From contig CM017562.1 of NCBI GenBank assembly GCA_007844125.1, positions 62,234,010 through 62,298,009 of the forward strand: a stretch of 64,000 nucleotides of DNA, read 5' to 3'. Below, piece by piece: positions 36,426 to 47,978 of this stretch (its first letter is position 1; each line of letters begins with the position of its first letter). A program made the translations under genes and the position numbers. Source of the DNA: Sinonovacula constricta (Eukaryota > Mollusca > Bivalvia > Cardiida > Solecurtidae). Under the pieces are notes generated by a model that saw only the letters and a list, made by a program, of their open reading frames with translations, was not told where the DNA came from and did no database searches.

Positions 36426-38039
36426 CCAAAAACGCACAAACAAGTTTGCCTTTAAGCCTGATGATATGGGTGTCTTGGTATTGTCCCTGCCTTTGTGTAG
36501 CTTAATACATTGGGGTATTCATTTTCATCCATTTGTGTAATTTGACCTAACTGATCTACAAAGTGGACAGCCTGGTGAAGGATTATACAGAGTTACCAAT
36601 ATACTATTCAAATAACAATGAGTTTTTAACAGATCCATACATCAAAACGAACCTTGTTTGCATAACCTAACAGAAACGACAGTAATACATTACTGGTTTA
36701 TCGTATACAACGATCTCCGATGCTGTAGAGCCTGCTGTATCGCACCTTCCCACGTTTCTTGTTAAGGTGTGCGGTGTCTACTTATCTATTTGAATGTTTA
36801 TTATTTCTTTATGTCTGTTTTCATTCAAGAGCTTATGGTGAACAACAGGTTAATCTGAATTATTTAAACTTGCATTGTATATATGTCGCTTGCTATCTAG
36901 ATAGGCCTATTTGTTGTTTGAGAAGGACTAAGCTACTTAGAAGAACTTGCTTAATTTTATCAACCCTGCACGAATTCATTTATCTTTCTTCTTTGATTGC
37001 TTGTGAATTCACATTTATTTAAATGAGAATAATATGCATCTACTTTGGTTTGTAACTCGTTACTTTTAAATGCAAATTCACATAGTTGTATTTCATATGT
37101 TGGATCTAAGGGTTTTATTTACGTACTTGTTTTTGTTGTGTTGTTGTTGTTTTTGTGAGGTTTTTTGCTGTTGTTGGGGTTTTATCTTCTTTATGTTTAG
37201 CCTACTGAGCAAGAATGATCGAAATATGATCCTCTATAGAAGTTTAATCGTGAATTCAGCGTCGACAATACAAAGAGGCGATGTTAAAATTGCCGATATT
37301 GGTGAAGTGTTATTTTTCGTGTCTGAGCTACCATAAAGACGTAATGTCCTGATAGGCTACTTGTTTTACCGTATTTTCATCTCTCCAACATGCCTTCCTT
37401 TTTGAAAAAAAAAATTACTCCTTTGAAAGTTTAAACTCAAAGAAATATTAGTGATACAAGATGGCTGCTCTCTGATTTGAGGCGCTTAGCTTTTTCGTAA
37501 TCACATTAGAATATGTACATGAACTTAAAGTCCAACATGGCAACAAGCATGCTTAATGTTGTAAATCTAGGGTCGGGTTAAGGATAAGCCGTATCTGAAA
37601 CCTGATACTTCTTTCTCCTATTCAAAACTCATATATGTTACATTGCCTCATATAAGCGTAAGTAAAATCTGTATAGATTATAACATAAATATTTTGATAA
37701 CTCTATATTAAGTCGGAGGTATATATAATTATAATACATTTTGCAACATTGTTTCGTCGAGTGTTGTTCTTCTATACAGTATAGGTGACTTCAATATACC
37801 TGTTCAATACATATAACTGCTGCAACTTTCCAAAACTGTAAAAATATGTTAAGCGCATTTCGATATTTCTTTGACATCCAATGAACGATGAATTGGGTAG
37901 ATAATACCGAGTTATAGTCTGCTTTCAAGCTACGGTTCGTTCAGCCAACTTTACAGTTTATCACCTGGTCATTTGGTATATTCGTCAATCCAGTTCTATG
38001 GCAGCCGACACATGGCGCTGGGAAGTCAACAAACAGGAT
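36426..38039. other. Unique sequence, no gene seen
   Basis: AT-rich DNA. Short frames at 36759-37022 and 37070-37336 are hydrophobic by composition and lack motifs. Nothing repetitive is recognised. Confidence 0.4.
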
Positions 38040-38110
38040 TTTAGGTAACAATAATTTAAAAGGTCGTTTGAGAGAAAATAGTCTGGTCCAAACTATCGGA
38101 TACCACCTGT
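38040..38110 (+). repeat. Dispersed repeat family D, copy 2 (partial)
   Basis: TTAGGTAACAATAATTTA and CCAAACTATCGGATACCACC match 47910-47975 in order and orientation. Only the right end of the family is recognisable here. Confidence 0.6.
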
Positions 38111-39654
38111 TAAGGACCCGTCCATAATCTCTTGGAGTTACTTCCTTTATCCCCTAGCCTGTTGGGCACGAATTGATCAAACTTAGACAGTGTACAATTC
38201 CCGATCAGTAAACCCCTGCCCCCACTGGGAGCCAGCTGACGGATCTGGTTATGCACTATTTGCTGTTGAGTCTGTAGCATGGCCTATTACAACCGCGTTC
38301 GGACGTTCAAAACATTCCAGTACCATGTACGCCTTTTTATATTATTTTCTTGGTTGCTTTTCTCTGATAGCATGAAACTGCTCTTTTGTCAATATATGCG
38401 GTTACTTCGTCCAGTGTTTCAAAATAATGAACTTCTTTCTACTTATTTATTATACCTATATACAGATTTATATTGCACAAAACATAAACGGGTATTTGCT
38501 TCCGACTATTTATTTTCAACTAAAGTGGAGTGTCGTCTGACTATTTCCTTGAGCTTGTATCCTGGTAGGCAAGACTTTATCCGGCCACAGCAAATAATGT
38601 AAATCCAGACCAGGCATATCTGCACTTCTCGCTGCTGAGTATCCTAGCCATATATACCTACTTTTAAGCAGATATCAAAAAAATGTCTGAGATTGTTTTC
38701 TGTATTACGATTAAAATGTAGCACGAGAAGGTCATATGGCTTCGGTGGCGCCAACTGACCACCGGCAGTAGACACGTTGTATGGCATCACCCCAGGTACA
38801 CACCCTCCGCAGGTAGCTTAGGCTGCTACTGCCGCGCTAATACAACTGCCACAACCACTCACTTGTCAGTAGTAAATAATACACATCACAGTATCTCGGT
38901 GTCTTTTTTTTAAACTGAGTTTTCGTTTTGGTTTGGATGTGGTATATGAAATACGAATCAGTTATATGTCAATACGGGATGAAGTCTGAGCGGGGAAAGT
39001 ACGGGTTCAAGTGTAAATGGTAGTGCGGCATCAGACAGGAAAGTTTGTAAAGGCAACTCACACTTGGCTTGTATTACCGAGGGCGACTTTCACATAGCTG
39101 TTATCATTAAACAAATGTGAGGGAACAAAGTCGGTGAAAGTAAGGTAGTGGCGATTTCGGGTACAGAATTGATTGGTTTGTTTTGCCTCTCAGTGTTTAT
39201 CTGTCAGAGTGGTAGCGCGTTTTCATAGATGGATATGTGAAAATAATAGTTTGACGCATTATTATGCATAAATAGCATACAATCAATCGACTTGAGGATA
39301 CTCAACTTTTGACATGTTGTAGCAGTTCTGACGTGTCTCCTGGAGAATAACCTGGATTTTATGTTTTATTTTCGATATTGACGCGATCCAAATCTTTCAA
39401 CACAGCCAACCTTCAAACAATTTTTGTTCGGTTCAGCACATGGAAACCTTTGTATCGAGACGACCTGGATATAATCAGTGGTAAAAACTACATAAAGTAT
39501 CAAATCATTTACACAGCTAGCACGTGCACCTTGTTGACACAAGGAGATCTGTTGATGCAGAGGAAAACTGTTGTTGCCCTGGATACAAGCCAGTGACAGG
39601 TCGTGAATCTACCCCGCGATCCACTTATAGCACTTGCCTCCATACAGTGTCACC
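38111..39654. other. Unique sequence upstream of candidate exon B
   Basis: Unassigned DNA. A GC-richer patch at 38730-38830 and a B-box-like GGGTTCAAGTG near 39003 may be SINE relics. The last few hundred bases could be promoter and 5' untranslated sequence of the exon at 39655, but no TATA or other element is convincing. Confidence 0.35.
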
Positions 39655-39688
39655 ATGGCGGACAAACTTGAAACAGAAGCAGCTTTTT
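39655..39688 (+). CDS. Candidate first coding exon B, unknown protein
   Basis: ATG in a strong context (GTCACCATGGCGG) opens 11 codons plus one base, MADKLETEAAF, and meets the donor GTAAGT at 39689. As in the exon at 23588, the coding part ends in phase 1 with T at donor position -1, and the peptide begins MAD and ends in Phe. The exon is too short for domain analysis. Upstream DNA (39560-39654) is moderately GC-rich, as expected for a 5' untranslated region. The alternative is a chance ATG and donor. Confidence 0.45.
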
Positions 39689-41671
39689 GTAAGTATTGAT
39701 GATTCAACATTTGCAACTTCTTAATGATAGGCGTTATCAGCATATTTGACATTGTGCATTAAAGTATTCATAAGTATATAGACAAGTGACATGGGTGTGT
39801 ACCTGAGTATCACAACGTTTTGCTACATACATTCGAAGTTATATGTGAACATACACACCGGGACAAGAAAGACAAGAGAGCCGGGTAGAGTGATGTTAGA
39901 TAATTGTAATATTAATGCACTTTAGAATCAAGGTCTCATTGAGCGAACAGTATGTATCATAATTGTATGTAAAATCTTCTAGGTAGCTCGTTCGTACAGA
40001 TGACAAACAATAAGTGCAGCATCATTCTTTTCGTTACAATCCGTTGACGTTTTCATTATCCACATCTTGTTGTAATGAAGAATTCCCATTTAAATATAAG
40101 ATACATGTGATACATCTGAACAACTATTGTTGCCAGCCAGTTTGATGTTGGATCTCAATTAAGGGTGTCTGTCTAAACTTGTACAACTGTTTAAGGTATT
40201 AACGTCACGCGGAGATGTCCTTTGTCAGTGCCTGGTACCTACCAAGGGCATACGTTAGTACGGCCATTTGATAACACGGGACTTGCTTTCTCAAAGCCAA
40301 CAAACTTGATTAAATGGCTGTATTTCTGATGGTTATTTGATAGTACAGCCTCGACCGAAATAACTAGCTGATTCTGTTTAAGTCGTCTTCCCAAGACAAG
40401 TGTACTTTTACCATTGGGACGCTTGTTGACATTTGACCGAAGAGTAGAAGGAGCGAATTGATCATAATGTAATCTATTTGCACAGAACACTACTTGATTC
40501 AAACTGTATGAGGTTATTCACACGCTGTATTGAATGTTTATAGCTATTTAACAAAATAATGGCTAACCTTTGTCGAATGGAGCAGTCGAAGACTCATTTG
40601 TTTGTGCACCTTTTGTTAGATAACAATTGCATGTTTTATTGGCAAATCGTCCTTTCAATATGTTTTATTAAGCCGTTAGTGTCACTGTTCACATCGGACA
40701 CATTGTCAATTGGAACAACACATCTTCTGTGATATTTGTTTTAGTAGACACTTACATCCATTCATAATAAACAAGATCTTAGTCGTCATACTTGCTCAAA
40801 GACATTAACCTTTCTCTTCTGGGTCGCATGTGTGACATTTGCAACGAATGTTAAGACATAATATTTTTATACTGTATTTGATACTTGTTTTGTGCTATGT
40901 ATGCATGTCGTGGTGACTTGCTCATTTGACGTGTGATGTTATCTTCTCTTGTCAGACGCATGGTGTTATATTTGATGGAAAAAAAATAAAGAAATAACGC
41001 ATTTGTCTTCGGATTTATACACTCTATCGTATATAACTATATTGAAAAAAAATGAATATAAAATAAAATTTCATTTCAACGCGTTTTCTTTAAGTTAGTG
41101 TATTATTTCGCCATAAAATGTATACTTTGTATGCAATGATTAACATAGAAGATAGATAATGTAGTATAACGTCCATATTGTCATAAAAGAATCACGGTAA
41201 GATACGGTAAGATGCGTTCTGAAGAGTAGAAGCGCTCAAATATTATAGTAAATTAACTGGGTAAGATGGCGTCAGTTTCGTGTCACTGAAAGTCGTGCAT
41301 GAACGTGTTATATGTTCAACATACAACCACATACATGTACCGACATATGATATAGTATATTAAAATAATTGACTTCATGAAGAAAGTCGTACTCTTTTAG
41401 TTCATGCCCTAAGCGATTTCCTTTCTTGTGTTTGTAGATCGTTCGTTTCTTCTTTCTTGCGTTCGCTCACCAGATATGTTCTAAAATACTTAGTCTAAAC
41501 CTATTCATTTACACAAAAGCAATAGCCTGTGATGTAGTTTTGCATTTGATGTGTCAAATCTGAATAGATTTATTTGAATTTGCGGTTGTATACTGTCCTA
41601 GTAACGTTCAACTAAAACATTTGAAAAAAAATCTCCAACCTGCTCCGGAATGAGTAGGTAATACCGTAACC
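39689..41671. other. Probable intron, no gene seen
   Basis: AT-rich DNA. The 87-codon - strand frame at 40239-40502 has no motif, no splice context and a length expected by chance. An A-rich run lies near 40978. Confidence 0.4.
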
Positions 41672-42240
41672 ACTAACTACACCCCTCACTACAACCCCAA
41701 CCACTGACTACACCCCTCACCCCACCCCCAACCACTGACTACACCCTTCACCCCACCCCCAACCACTGACTACACCCCTCACCCCACCCCCAACCACTGA
41801 CTACACCCCTCACCCCACCCCCAACCACTGACTACACCCCTCACCCCACCCCCAACCACTGACTACACCCCTCACCCACCCCCAACCGCTGACTACACCC
41901 CTCACCTCACCCCCAACCACTGACTACACCCCTCACCCCACCTCCAACCACTGACTACAACCCTCACCCCACCCCAACCACTGACTACACCCCTCACCCC
42001 ACCCCCAACCACTGACTACAATGCCTCACCCCACCCCCAACCACTGACTACACCCCTCACCCCACCTCCAACCACTGACTACATCCCTCACCCCACCCCA
42101 ACCTCTGACGACACCCCTCACCCCACCCCAACCACTGACTACAATCCCTCACCCCACCCCAACCACTGACTACACCCCTCACCCCACGCCCAACCACTAA
42201 CTACAATCCCTCACCCCACCCCCAACCACTGACTACACCC
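41672..42240. repeat. C-rich 31-bp minisatellite, about 18 copies
   Basis: Units of about 31 bp: AACCACTGACTACACCCCTC followed by ACCCCACCCCC. One strand is almost G-free apart from TGAC. Length variation is mainly in the C-runs (CCCC or CCCCC). The repeated C-tracts would allow G-quadruplex on the - strand and i-motif on the + strand. Confidence 0.95.
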
Positions 42241-42400
42241 CAGAAACGATAACCTTTGGACAAGTCCCTATCTAAGATCTTACGACTGACAGCCGTAACA
42301 ATGCACAGATTGCACAAAATATTGGCACCAAGCTGGACTCGAACCCGGGCCAGCAGAATGAAAAACCAGTTATGTAACAACTGGGCTGAAGCGTAAATTC
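42241..42400 (-). repeat. tRNA-derived SINE fragment, minus strand
   Basis: GGACTCGAACC at 42335-42345 is the reverse complement of a perfect B box, within CTGGACTCGAACCCGGGCC. The A-box side would lie in 42355-42400 (CAGTTATGTAACAACTGGGC) and is degenerate. The body extends leftward through CGACTGACAGCCGTAACAAT to about 42245. Confidence 0.5.
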
Positions 42401-43442
42401 TCTAATGCAGTTAGGTACTAACTACATGTATATACAAATCTTTGCATATAAAATGTTGAATGATGTCCTCACCTGTTCTTGTACATGTAATATGTTCCAA
42501 TGATAGTAATATCATGTCAATCAATACAACGCGTGTTTCTTCTGTCGTGTGATTTATTCAGTACATAATACGACTTAAACTGGATTAAAACCGACGATCG
42601 AAACTAGCCCAGGACTAGCTATCCCCTTGTACAACTTTATAAGATTTAAGTACTTTTTAGAAGTCCAATCATTTTGTGTGCAAAAGAATGTTTTATTACC
42701 AAAGCAGTGACCGCGAGGCATTGAATTGCATTGTACATTGATAGTGACATTAAGTTTGTCCTAAATCAGAGCATCGTTCATAACCGACGTTTATTGGTTC
42801 GCCTTATGTTTTGTTTTGTCGTTTTGTTTTTGAAACCCATCGCAGCGACACAGTTGTGGTCAGTAAATAATCGTCCAGCTATTTTGGTGGAGAAATATTT
42901 GTGTAGATAATGGAATGTTTATCGTGGATGCCGACAGAGAATCTTATGTCAATTGAACATGTGATTTCCGCCTGTATATTGATACACTACTTCTATAACA
43001 ATCAGAATACAGTTGTTTATCCAGTCCGTGCAACCACATTTGAAGATTGAATCGTGTCGTTGTCTTTTTACACATTTTATTAAGCATGCACCATGTTAGC
43101 CTCTTTGGTAATGGTGGATGGTTTAAAAATATATAGGATTATAATTGTAATATGTTGCAAATAATGACCTTATTATCAGTGATAGATACATCCTTGTATC
43201 AGTTATCATAACGTCATATACATGTTAAAGTACCTTTCATCCATGTGTGGCTATATTTACATTTAGGAGCAAAGTACTGCCTAATGAGATCATTTATCTC
43301 GGGGTAAGACTGCGGCGGTATATGAAGAAAGTTATGCAGAATTACACTGTTGTTTTAATAAAATGCTTCCTAAACTGTATACTTAATTACAGGAACATCA
43401 TTGTCTTGAACTTTGTCTGTAGCGTGCCAACCATGCTATTAA
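42401..43442. other. Unique sequence, no gene seen
   Basis: AT-rich DNA. The + strand frame at 43247-43450 has no recognised motif. Confidence 0.4.
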
Positions 43443-43472
43443 TCAATTAGAAAAGTCATATTTTCTAATTGA
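43443..43472. other. Perfect 12-bp hairpin
   Basis: TCAATTAGAAAA, loop GTCATA, TTTTCTAATTGA: a perfect 12-bp stem with a 6-base loop. It is AT-rich and may be chance or a small element end. Confidence 0.6.
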
Positions 43473-44220
43473 AAACAGATTGAGGGATGTCAAACAAGCT
43501 CAACCAAGTGCAGTTGGAAGTAGGTAGTGATGGTGGGTATCTTAAAAGCCGTAAAGAAGTGCTCTCATTTATGTTTGTATAAATCACACTGAGAATCTTT
43601 CCGCCCTGATGAGATCTAACATAATTTCTGTCAGTTTATCATATCTTGTCATGTCAATTACACCAATGGTAAAGCCGTAACGTGATTGCAAGAATGTACG
43701 GAAATGTCGTAAACGTCGGATATAGGTTCGTCATAGGCCGATGGCACTAGGCTTTCAAACAAACCAATTCCGAATCTGAGCTCAACAGAATACAACGTTG
43801 TGTTTCAGTCGGAGACCAAGCTCAAGCATGTTTTTGGTTAAATTTGATTGATACAGTTCTTTTCTGGTCCAAAAGTGCCACATAACTATGTGTAAGTTTA
43901 TTACGCAATGTAGCTGAAAATGACATCGTACTTTACATTCATGGTTGTGTCTATCTCTCTTACAGGTAACCCGATCACCATGGCTATATCTGTCTCTCTT
44001 ACACTTAATTATGGACAAAACATACCGCTAAATAGTGGGGTATAATCATGTATGATTAGACTGAGTGTCATCTAATTATGGCGGTTAATGTTTGTCGTTG
44101 ATAATTGTATACGATAAGTGTGGTGATAGTGGATATTTAACCACTTGATAAACAGTCAATGTACAAAGTATCTTAAATCCACAGTGGATGGTTCTCATGT
44201 CCTTCCGGTTTTACCCACAG
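43473..44220. other. Unique sequence, no gene seen
   Basis: ATG at about 43488 opens MSNKLNQVQLE before GTAGGT, but in phase 0 and with a weak donor, so it is not called an exon. A pyrimidine run with AG directly abutting GT (TCTCTCTTACAGGTAACC) occurs near 43955. The stretch just before 44221 forms a good splice-acceptor region. Confidence 0.35.
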
Positions 44221-44305
44221 ATGGTCCGTGATGAACAGAAAGTGAAGAAGCTTCAGAAAAAGTAGTATTACCAAAGGAAAATGCACCAACACCGTAGGCA
44301 ATAAA
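44221..44305 (+). other. Terminal-exon-like segment with polyA signal
   Basis: CCGGTTTTACCCACAG is a good acceptor ending at 44220. The next 14 codons read MVRDEQKVKKLQKK, then TAG (44263-44265), and AATAAA follows at 44300-44305. This is the expected layout of a last exon with a very short 3' untranslated region. It cannot be spliced directly to the candidate first exons at 23588 or 39655: in their phase it would read Y-G-P then stop. The protein is unknown and no partner exon is visible. Confidence 0.25.
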
Positions 44306-45760
44306 GTTTTAGACTAATTCACCCCTTAAAAGAAATGTGGTTTATATGATTCTAGATTTTGTTTAACCAAAATAAACTGCATTTCTAAAGTGCCTTCACA
44401 GTCAGTAGGTCATAGACAACCATGTCTGGTTTTCGAATGTCTACAACCTTGCAAGAAGAGCTTACAATTAAGTTTCACTGGCAATGGTCTGTCTAAATAG
44501 ATCGTATACAGCCTCGTTGAAAAGCAAGATGCTGTTTTTTATCTTACATGTGACTTGGTGGTGTATAGGTATAGTACATTTCATTCTGTATACACAACTT
44601 GATAAAACATTCGTCCTCTGAAGCCAGGTGTCCTTGACATTGCATGTTGAGTTTTTATCATAAGTTTAGAAAACTGGACTTATAATGCTAACCGAAGTTG
44701 AGAATGAACTTGCATTTCGTTAATAGTCTCCGCAAATAGAACTGATTTCTAGTCAGTAAAATGTTGACAATATGTTGTAAATGTTTGATCTGAAAATCCA
44801 CAAATGTTATCTAAGATAGACGTCCACGTGTTGTAACATGTGCTGTCAATCAAAAGTTAAATCCAGTAATGAATACAACAAAATCGCGAGACATTGCCTT
44901 CTAGTGAAACACAATCTCATTTTTCATGTCATATATTCTTTGAGCAGAAATATGTTCTAATTATAAAATAATTATGATATATAAATATGGGATAAATCTT
45001 ATTCATATTACCAGTTTGGTGCCTATGCTGATTTGTTTATTTTATAGTCTTTGCGATGCCGTGAAACTCCGTTTAATACTCTCATTTGCAATGATTGCCC
45101 ATTTTTATGTATTTGTATTTAATTATATTGGTACAACTGGCATACACATGTGTTAGCAAATTAGGAATTGACATTGACATTGTCCTTGTAAAACATCAGT
45201 TGTCACAACGCGGATACTGAATGCGAAGTCAACGACGCTAATGTCTTCGGGATAGTCGTAAACATTGCAATGACGTAAATATCCAAGATGAAGTAGGATT
45301 AATGACCGACGCTGTAAGACGCTCATTTGCATTTAATTGAATGATGCTTTTTCTAGTCAGATTGAAAAGAACAGCTTCTGTGTTTGTACTTAAATAAATC
45401 ATGCAAATCTACCCACTTATCTTGAAGTGTAGATGTGAATACCCGACATTTCTTTCGTGTATGCGTGCATTTATTAAGATACTGAAGAGGTTAGAGGAAA
45501 TATGTCAATTTTATGTAATATTTATTGTTAGAGATATGACTGTGTGATATTTTTGTTGTAATATTTATTTGGCAAACATATGTTGTATATAATGTGAATG
45601 GGTTAAAAGCATTTTACTTGTGGGAAAGTATTCAATTTAAAATGTGGTCTGTTTCTTTTAAATGACTTCACAGCCTGCTTGTTCATAATAAGCCTGCTCC
45701 GACCTATGCCGACGGGTGTTTGCCATTTGCTGCCATGTTGGTTGTGTTTTGTCTCTGTAG
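44306..45760. other. Unique sequence, no gene seen
   Basis: AT-rich DNA. The hydrophobic 60-codon frame at 44974-45156 has no supporting context. Confidence 0.4.
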
Positions 45761-45848
45761 GTACGTAACTGGAGAGAGAAATGTATACGCTCGGTTATAC
45801 TCAGTGGACTTAGAATTCATCAAGACAGCCAAAGCCCCAGGGCCTTAA
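45761..45848 (+). other. Exon-like segment after a strong acceptor
   Basis: GTTGTGTTTTGTCTCTGTAG is a good acceptor ending at 45760. With two bases supplied by an upstream exon, the frame reads YVTGERNVYARLYSVDLEFI then KTAKAPGP and stops at TAA (45846-45848). A second frame, from the first base, is open to TAG at 45854-45856. The protein-like composition suggests a terminal exon, but no AATAAA follows closely and I recognise no family. In the phase of the candidate first exons it would read C-T-stop, so it is not their direct partner. Confidence 0.22.
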
Positions 45849-45856
45849 TGTCCTAG

Positions 45857-46582
45857 CAAATAATATCAAACTAAATGAATATGACAAACAGTTCACTGTT
45901 TATATTATAATGATGAACGTTTCAGGTATTGAAATGTAAATCTGTTAAGCTTATGATTCCGACAGAAAATGCTCGTAGTGCCACAAGTTAATATATCAAG
46001 TGTAAATATAGAAAATATTTTTGATAAAAATCACAATTACTCACGCTGTTTATAGGGGTTTAATTGATACAGCAGATATAGGAAGATTGAATTGGGAATA
46101 TATTTCCTATATCCCCTCTCAGTAACTCCGGGGGGAGTCTCTCGGATGCTCTAATTAGTTCCGGTTAATCGTAAACACTCGTTTCACAGGTACTGCACCC
46201 AGAAACTCAACAGTGAGCCAATTAATTAATGGGTCTTTTATTCTGGTTGTAACACAGTTTTTATTAAGCGCTTTATTTTTTAATGTATAAAAGAGTATAA
46301 ATTGGTGAACTATTTATATGACACCATTTTACTTTGTAAGATAAACACATAAGGGTGTCTTGTTTTCTTGCTGACATTCATTTCCAACAGTGGAACAGGT
46401 TACGCATATATTCTGCATTCGCCAAGTCATGATAAAGCAACTATATTATTATTTGCCCTCAATGTTTTATATACTTATTTTATTTATTTGTTCACTTGTA
46501 TCTATTTAAATATGTCAGCAGTGCTTTGCGCCTGTGGTTCTATCTTGCAATTTGGGGTTTTTGATTGTGATTGTGATTGTGA
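45857..46582. other. Unique sequence, no gene seen
   Basis: AT-rich DNA with a short GATTGTGATTGTGATTGTG run just before the SINE. Confidence 0.4.
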
Positions 46583-46800
46583 GCGTTCGTTGTCTAGTGG
46601 TTAAGACGTTGGACTACGGATCGGGGGGGTCCCGGGTTCGAACCCCGAAACTGACCACGTGATGTTAGTCCTTGAGCAAGACTATTAACTGCACATTGCT
46701 CCAGGTATTCAGTACCTGAGTACTGGTTCTATCCAGGAACTGGACAGTCGAGAGGGATTAATATAAGTTAAAAGAACTTGTTTCTCAATCGACTTTAAAT
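46583..46800 (+). repeat. tRNA-derived SINE, near full length
   Basis: The tRNA-like head has an A box TAGTGGTTAAGACG (from 46595) and a perfect B box GGGTTCGAACC (46634-46644). A central block GTCCTTGAGCAAGACTATTA and CTGCACATTGCTCC follows, which resembles a conserved middle domain shared by many invertebrate SINEs. It ends in an A/T-rich tail with AAATAAATAGG near 46797. A real tRNA is excluded by the run of G in the anticodon arm and the lack of a matching acceptor stem. This is the best-preserved SINE in the window. Confidence 0.75.
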
Positions 46801-47756
46801 AAATAGGTTTAAACTAATTTGGGGGTTTTACCGCACGCATGATAGACGTTAAAATGGCGGCAACCGTGGGGCTGGAGGGTATTGCAAAACGCCTCCTGAA
46901 GCTGCCTCTACTTCTACCTGTTGATGACGTCCATACAGCTGACCAGTACTGGTCAATACAAGTCTCATGTTTGTCTTTACGCCATTAAAGTTGTTTATTG
47001 CGACAAAACTGGCCCGACTTTCGCCTTTGTTTTGCTCAAGTTTGTCAATATTTCACGCATTTAAGTCTTAACCTGCTTATTACGATATGATTTCTGTAAG
47101 GCAAATAGTGGTGATTCAGATAGATCCACTCCTGATGAGGATCCTGATGAGGTCAGAATCTGTTCTGTTTTCTGCCAATGTTCTGGTTATATGTCTAGTT
47201 AGATTATAATGTGGATGAAATAATAAAAACACGAATAATGATGTTGTAGTAACATCTCTAGCTGGTAAGGCAATAAATCTATGTTGTGAACATATTTGGT
47301 GGCTTGGACTGAAGAGTAAGTGGAGAACTGTACCTGTGTTTACACAACCAGTACTTCCATATAGGCCGATTGATTGGAGGCGCTGATTAGGCTGACATGG
47401 TATTAGACTGAGTTCTGTCATGTGTCGGGTTATCCATTCATTGATTTAAATGTTTCTTGAATGAATAACTGCTTGATAAATAGATTTATAAAATCGAAAT
47501 TTAAAGCCTTGCCTTTCAGGTTTATAAGTATACGAGATTGTCCAATAAAGAACTACTTATCGTCGGGCCTTCACTCTGAAAGTACCAGATTTATATAAAA
47601 GGCGGTTTGCCTGCACCAAATATATGTAAAAATATCTGACATCTGTTTGGGGTATTTGTGCATGATGGCTGCAGATTCAATCATACTTTAGTCTAAGTTT
47701 TGGTGATTTTCAACTGTGTCTTATGTTTAGCGCAGTAAACTCGTTAATCAACACTT
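46801..47756. other. Unique sequence, no gene seen
   Basis: A 44-codon frame starts at ATG 46854 (MAATVGLEGIAKRLLKLP) and ends at 46988. It has no donor and no homologue I know. The 101-codon - strand frame at 47116-47421 also lacks motifs. The rest is AT-rich. Confidence 0.35.
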
Positions 47757-47978
47757 AAAATGTTCATTCTTTTCAAATCTATAAATAAGAACGATTGGGA
47801 TTCCTGCTAAAAGTAGACATCGACGTCACAGCGGATGACGTGGATGAACTAAAACATATCTGATCAAGTGGTTTTCTTAGTTTAAAAACAGCATTTTGCG
47901 ATATCTGTTCAGGTAACAATAGTTTATTAAGATGATTAATGAAAATATTTTTGGTCCAAACTGTCGGATACCACCTTA
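47757..47978 (+). repeat. Dispersed repeat family D, copy 3
   Basis: AAAATGTTCATTC with TATAAATAAGAACGATTGG at the left, ATCAAGTGGTTTTCTTAG in the middle and CCAAACTGTCGGATACCACC at the right, in the same order and orientation as at 25866-26190. The middle is shorter than in copy 1. Confidence 0.65.

Noticed and set aside
40239..40502. 87-codon minus-strand protein
   Set aside because: No motif, no splice or polyA context; this length is common by chance in 64 kb of six-frame AT-rich DNA.
43488..43521. Fourth MADK-like first exon, MSNKLNQVQLE before GTAGGT
   Set aside because: It ends in phase 0, lacks the T at donor -1, and the donor is weaker, so it does not fit the exon set at 23588, 39655 and 61706.
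46583..46655. Functional tRNA gene
   Set aside because: The A and B boxes are good, but the anticodon arm contains a run of G and the acceptor stem has no matching 3' side; a SINE body follows.
46854..46988. 44-codon small gene MAATVGLEGIAKRLLKLP...
   Set aside because: The start context is good, but there is no donor, no polyA signal nearby and no recognised relative; length is within chance expectation.
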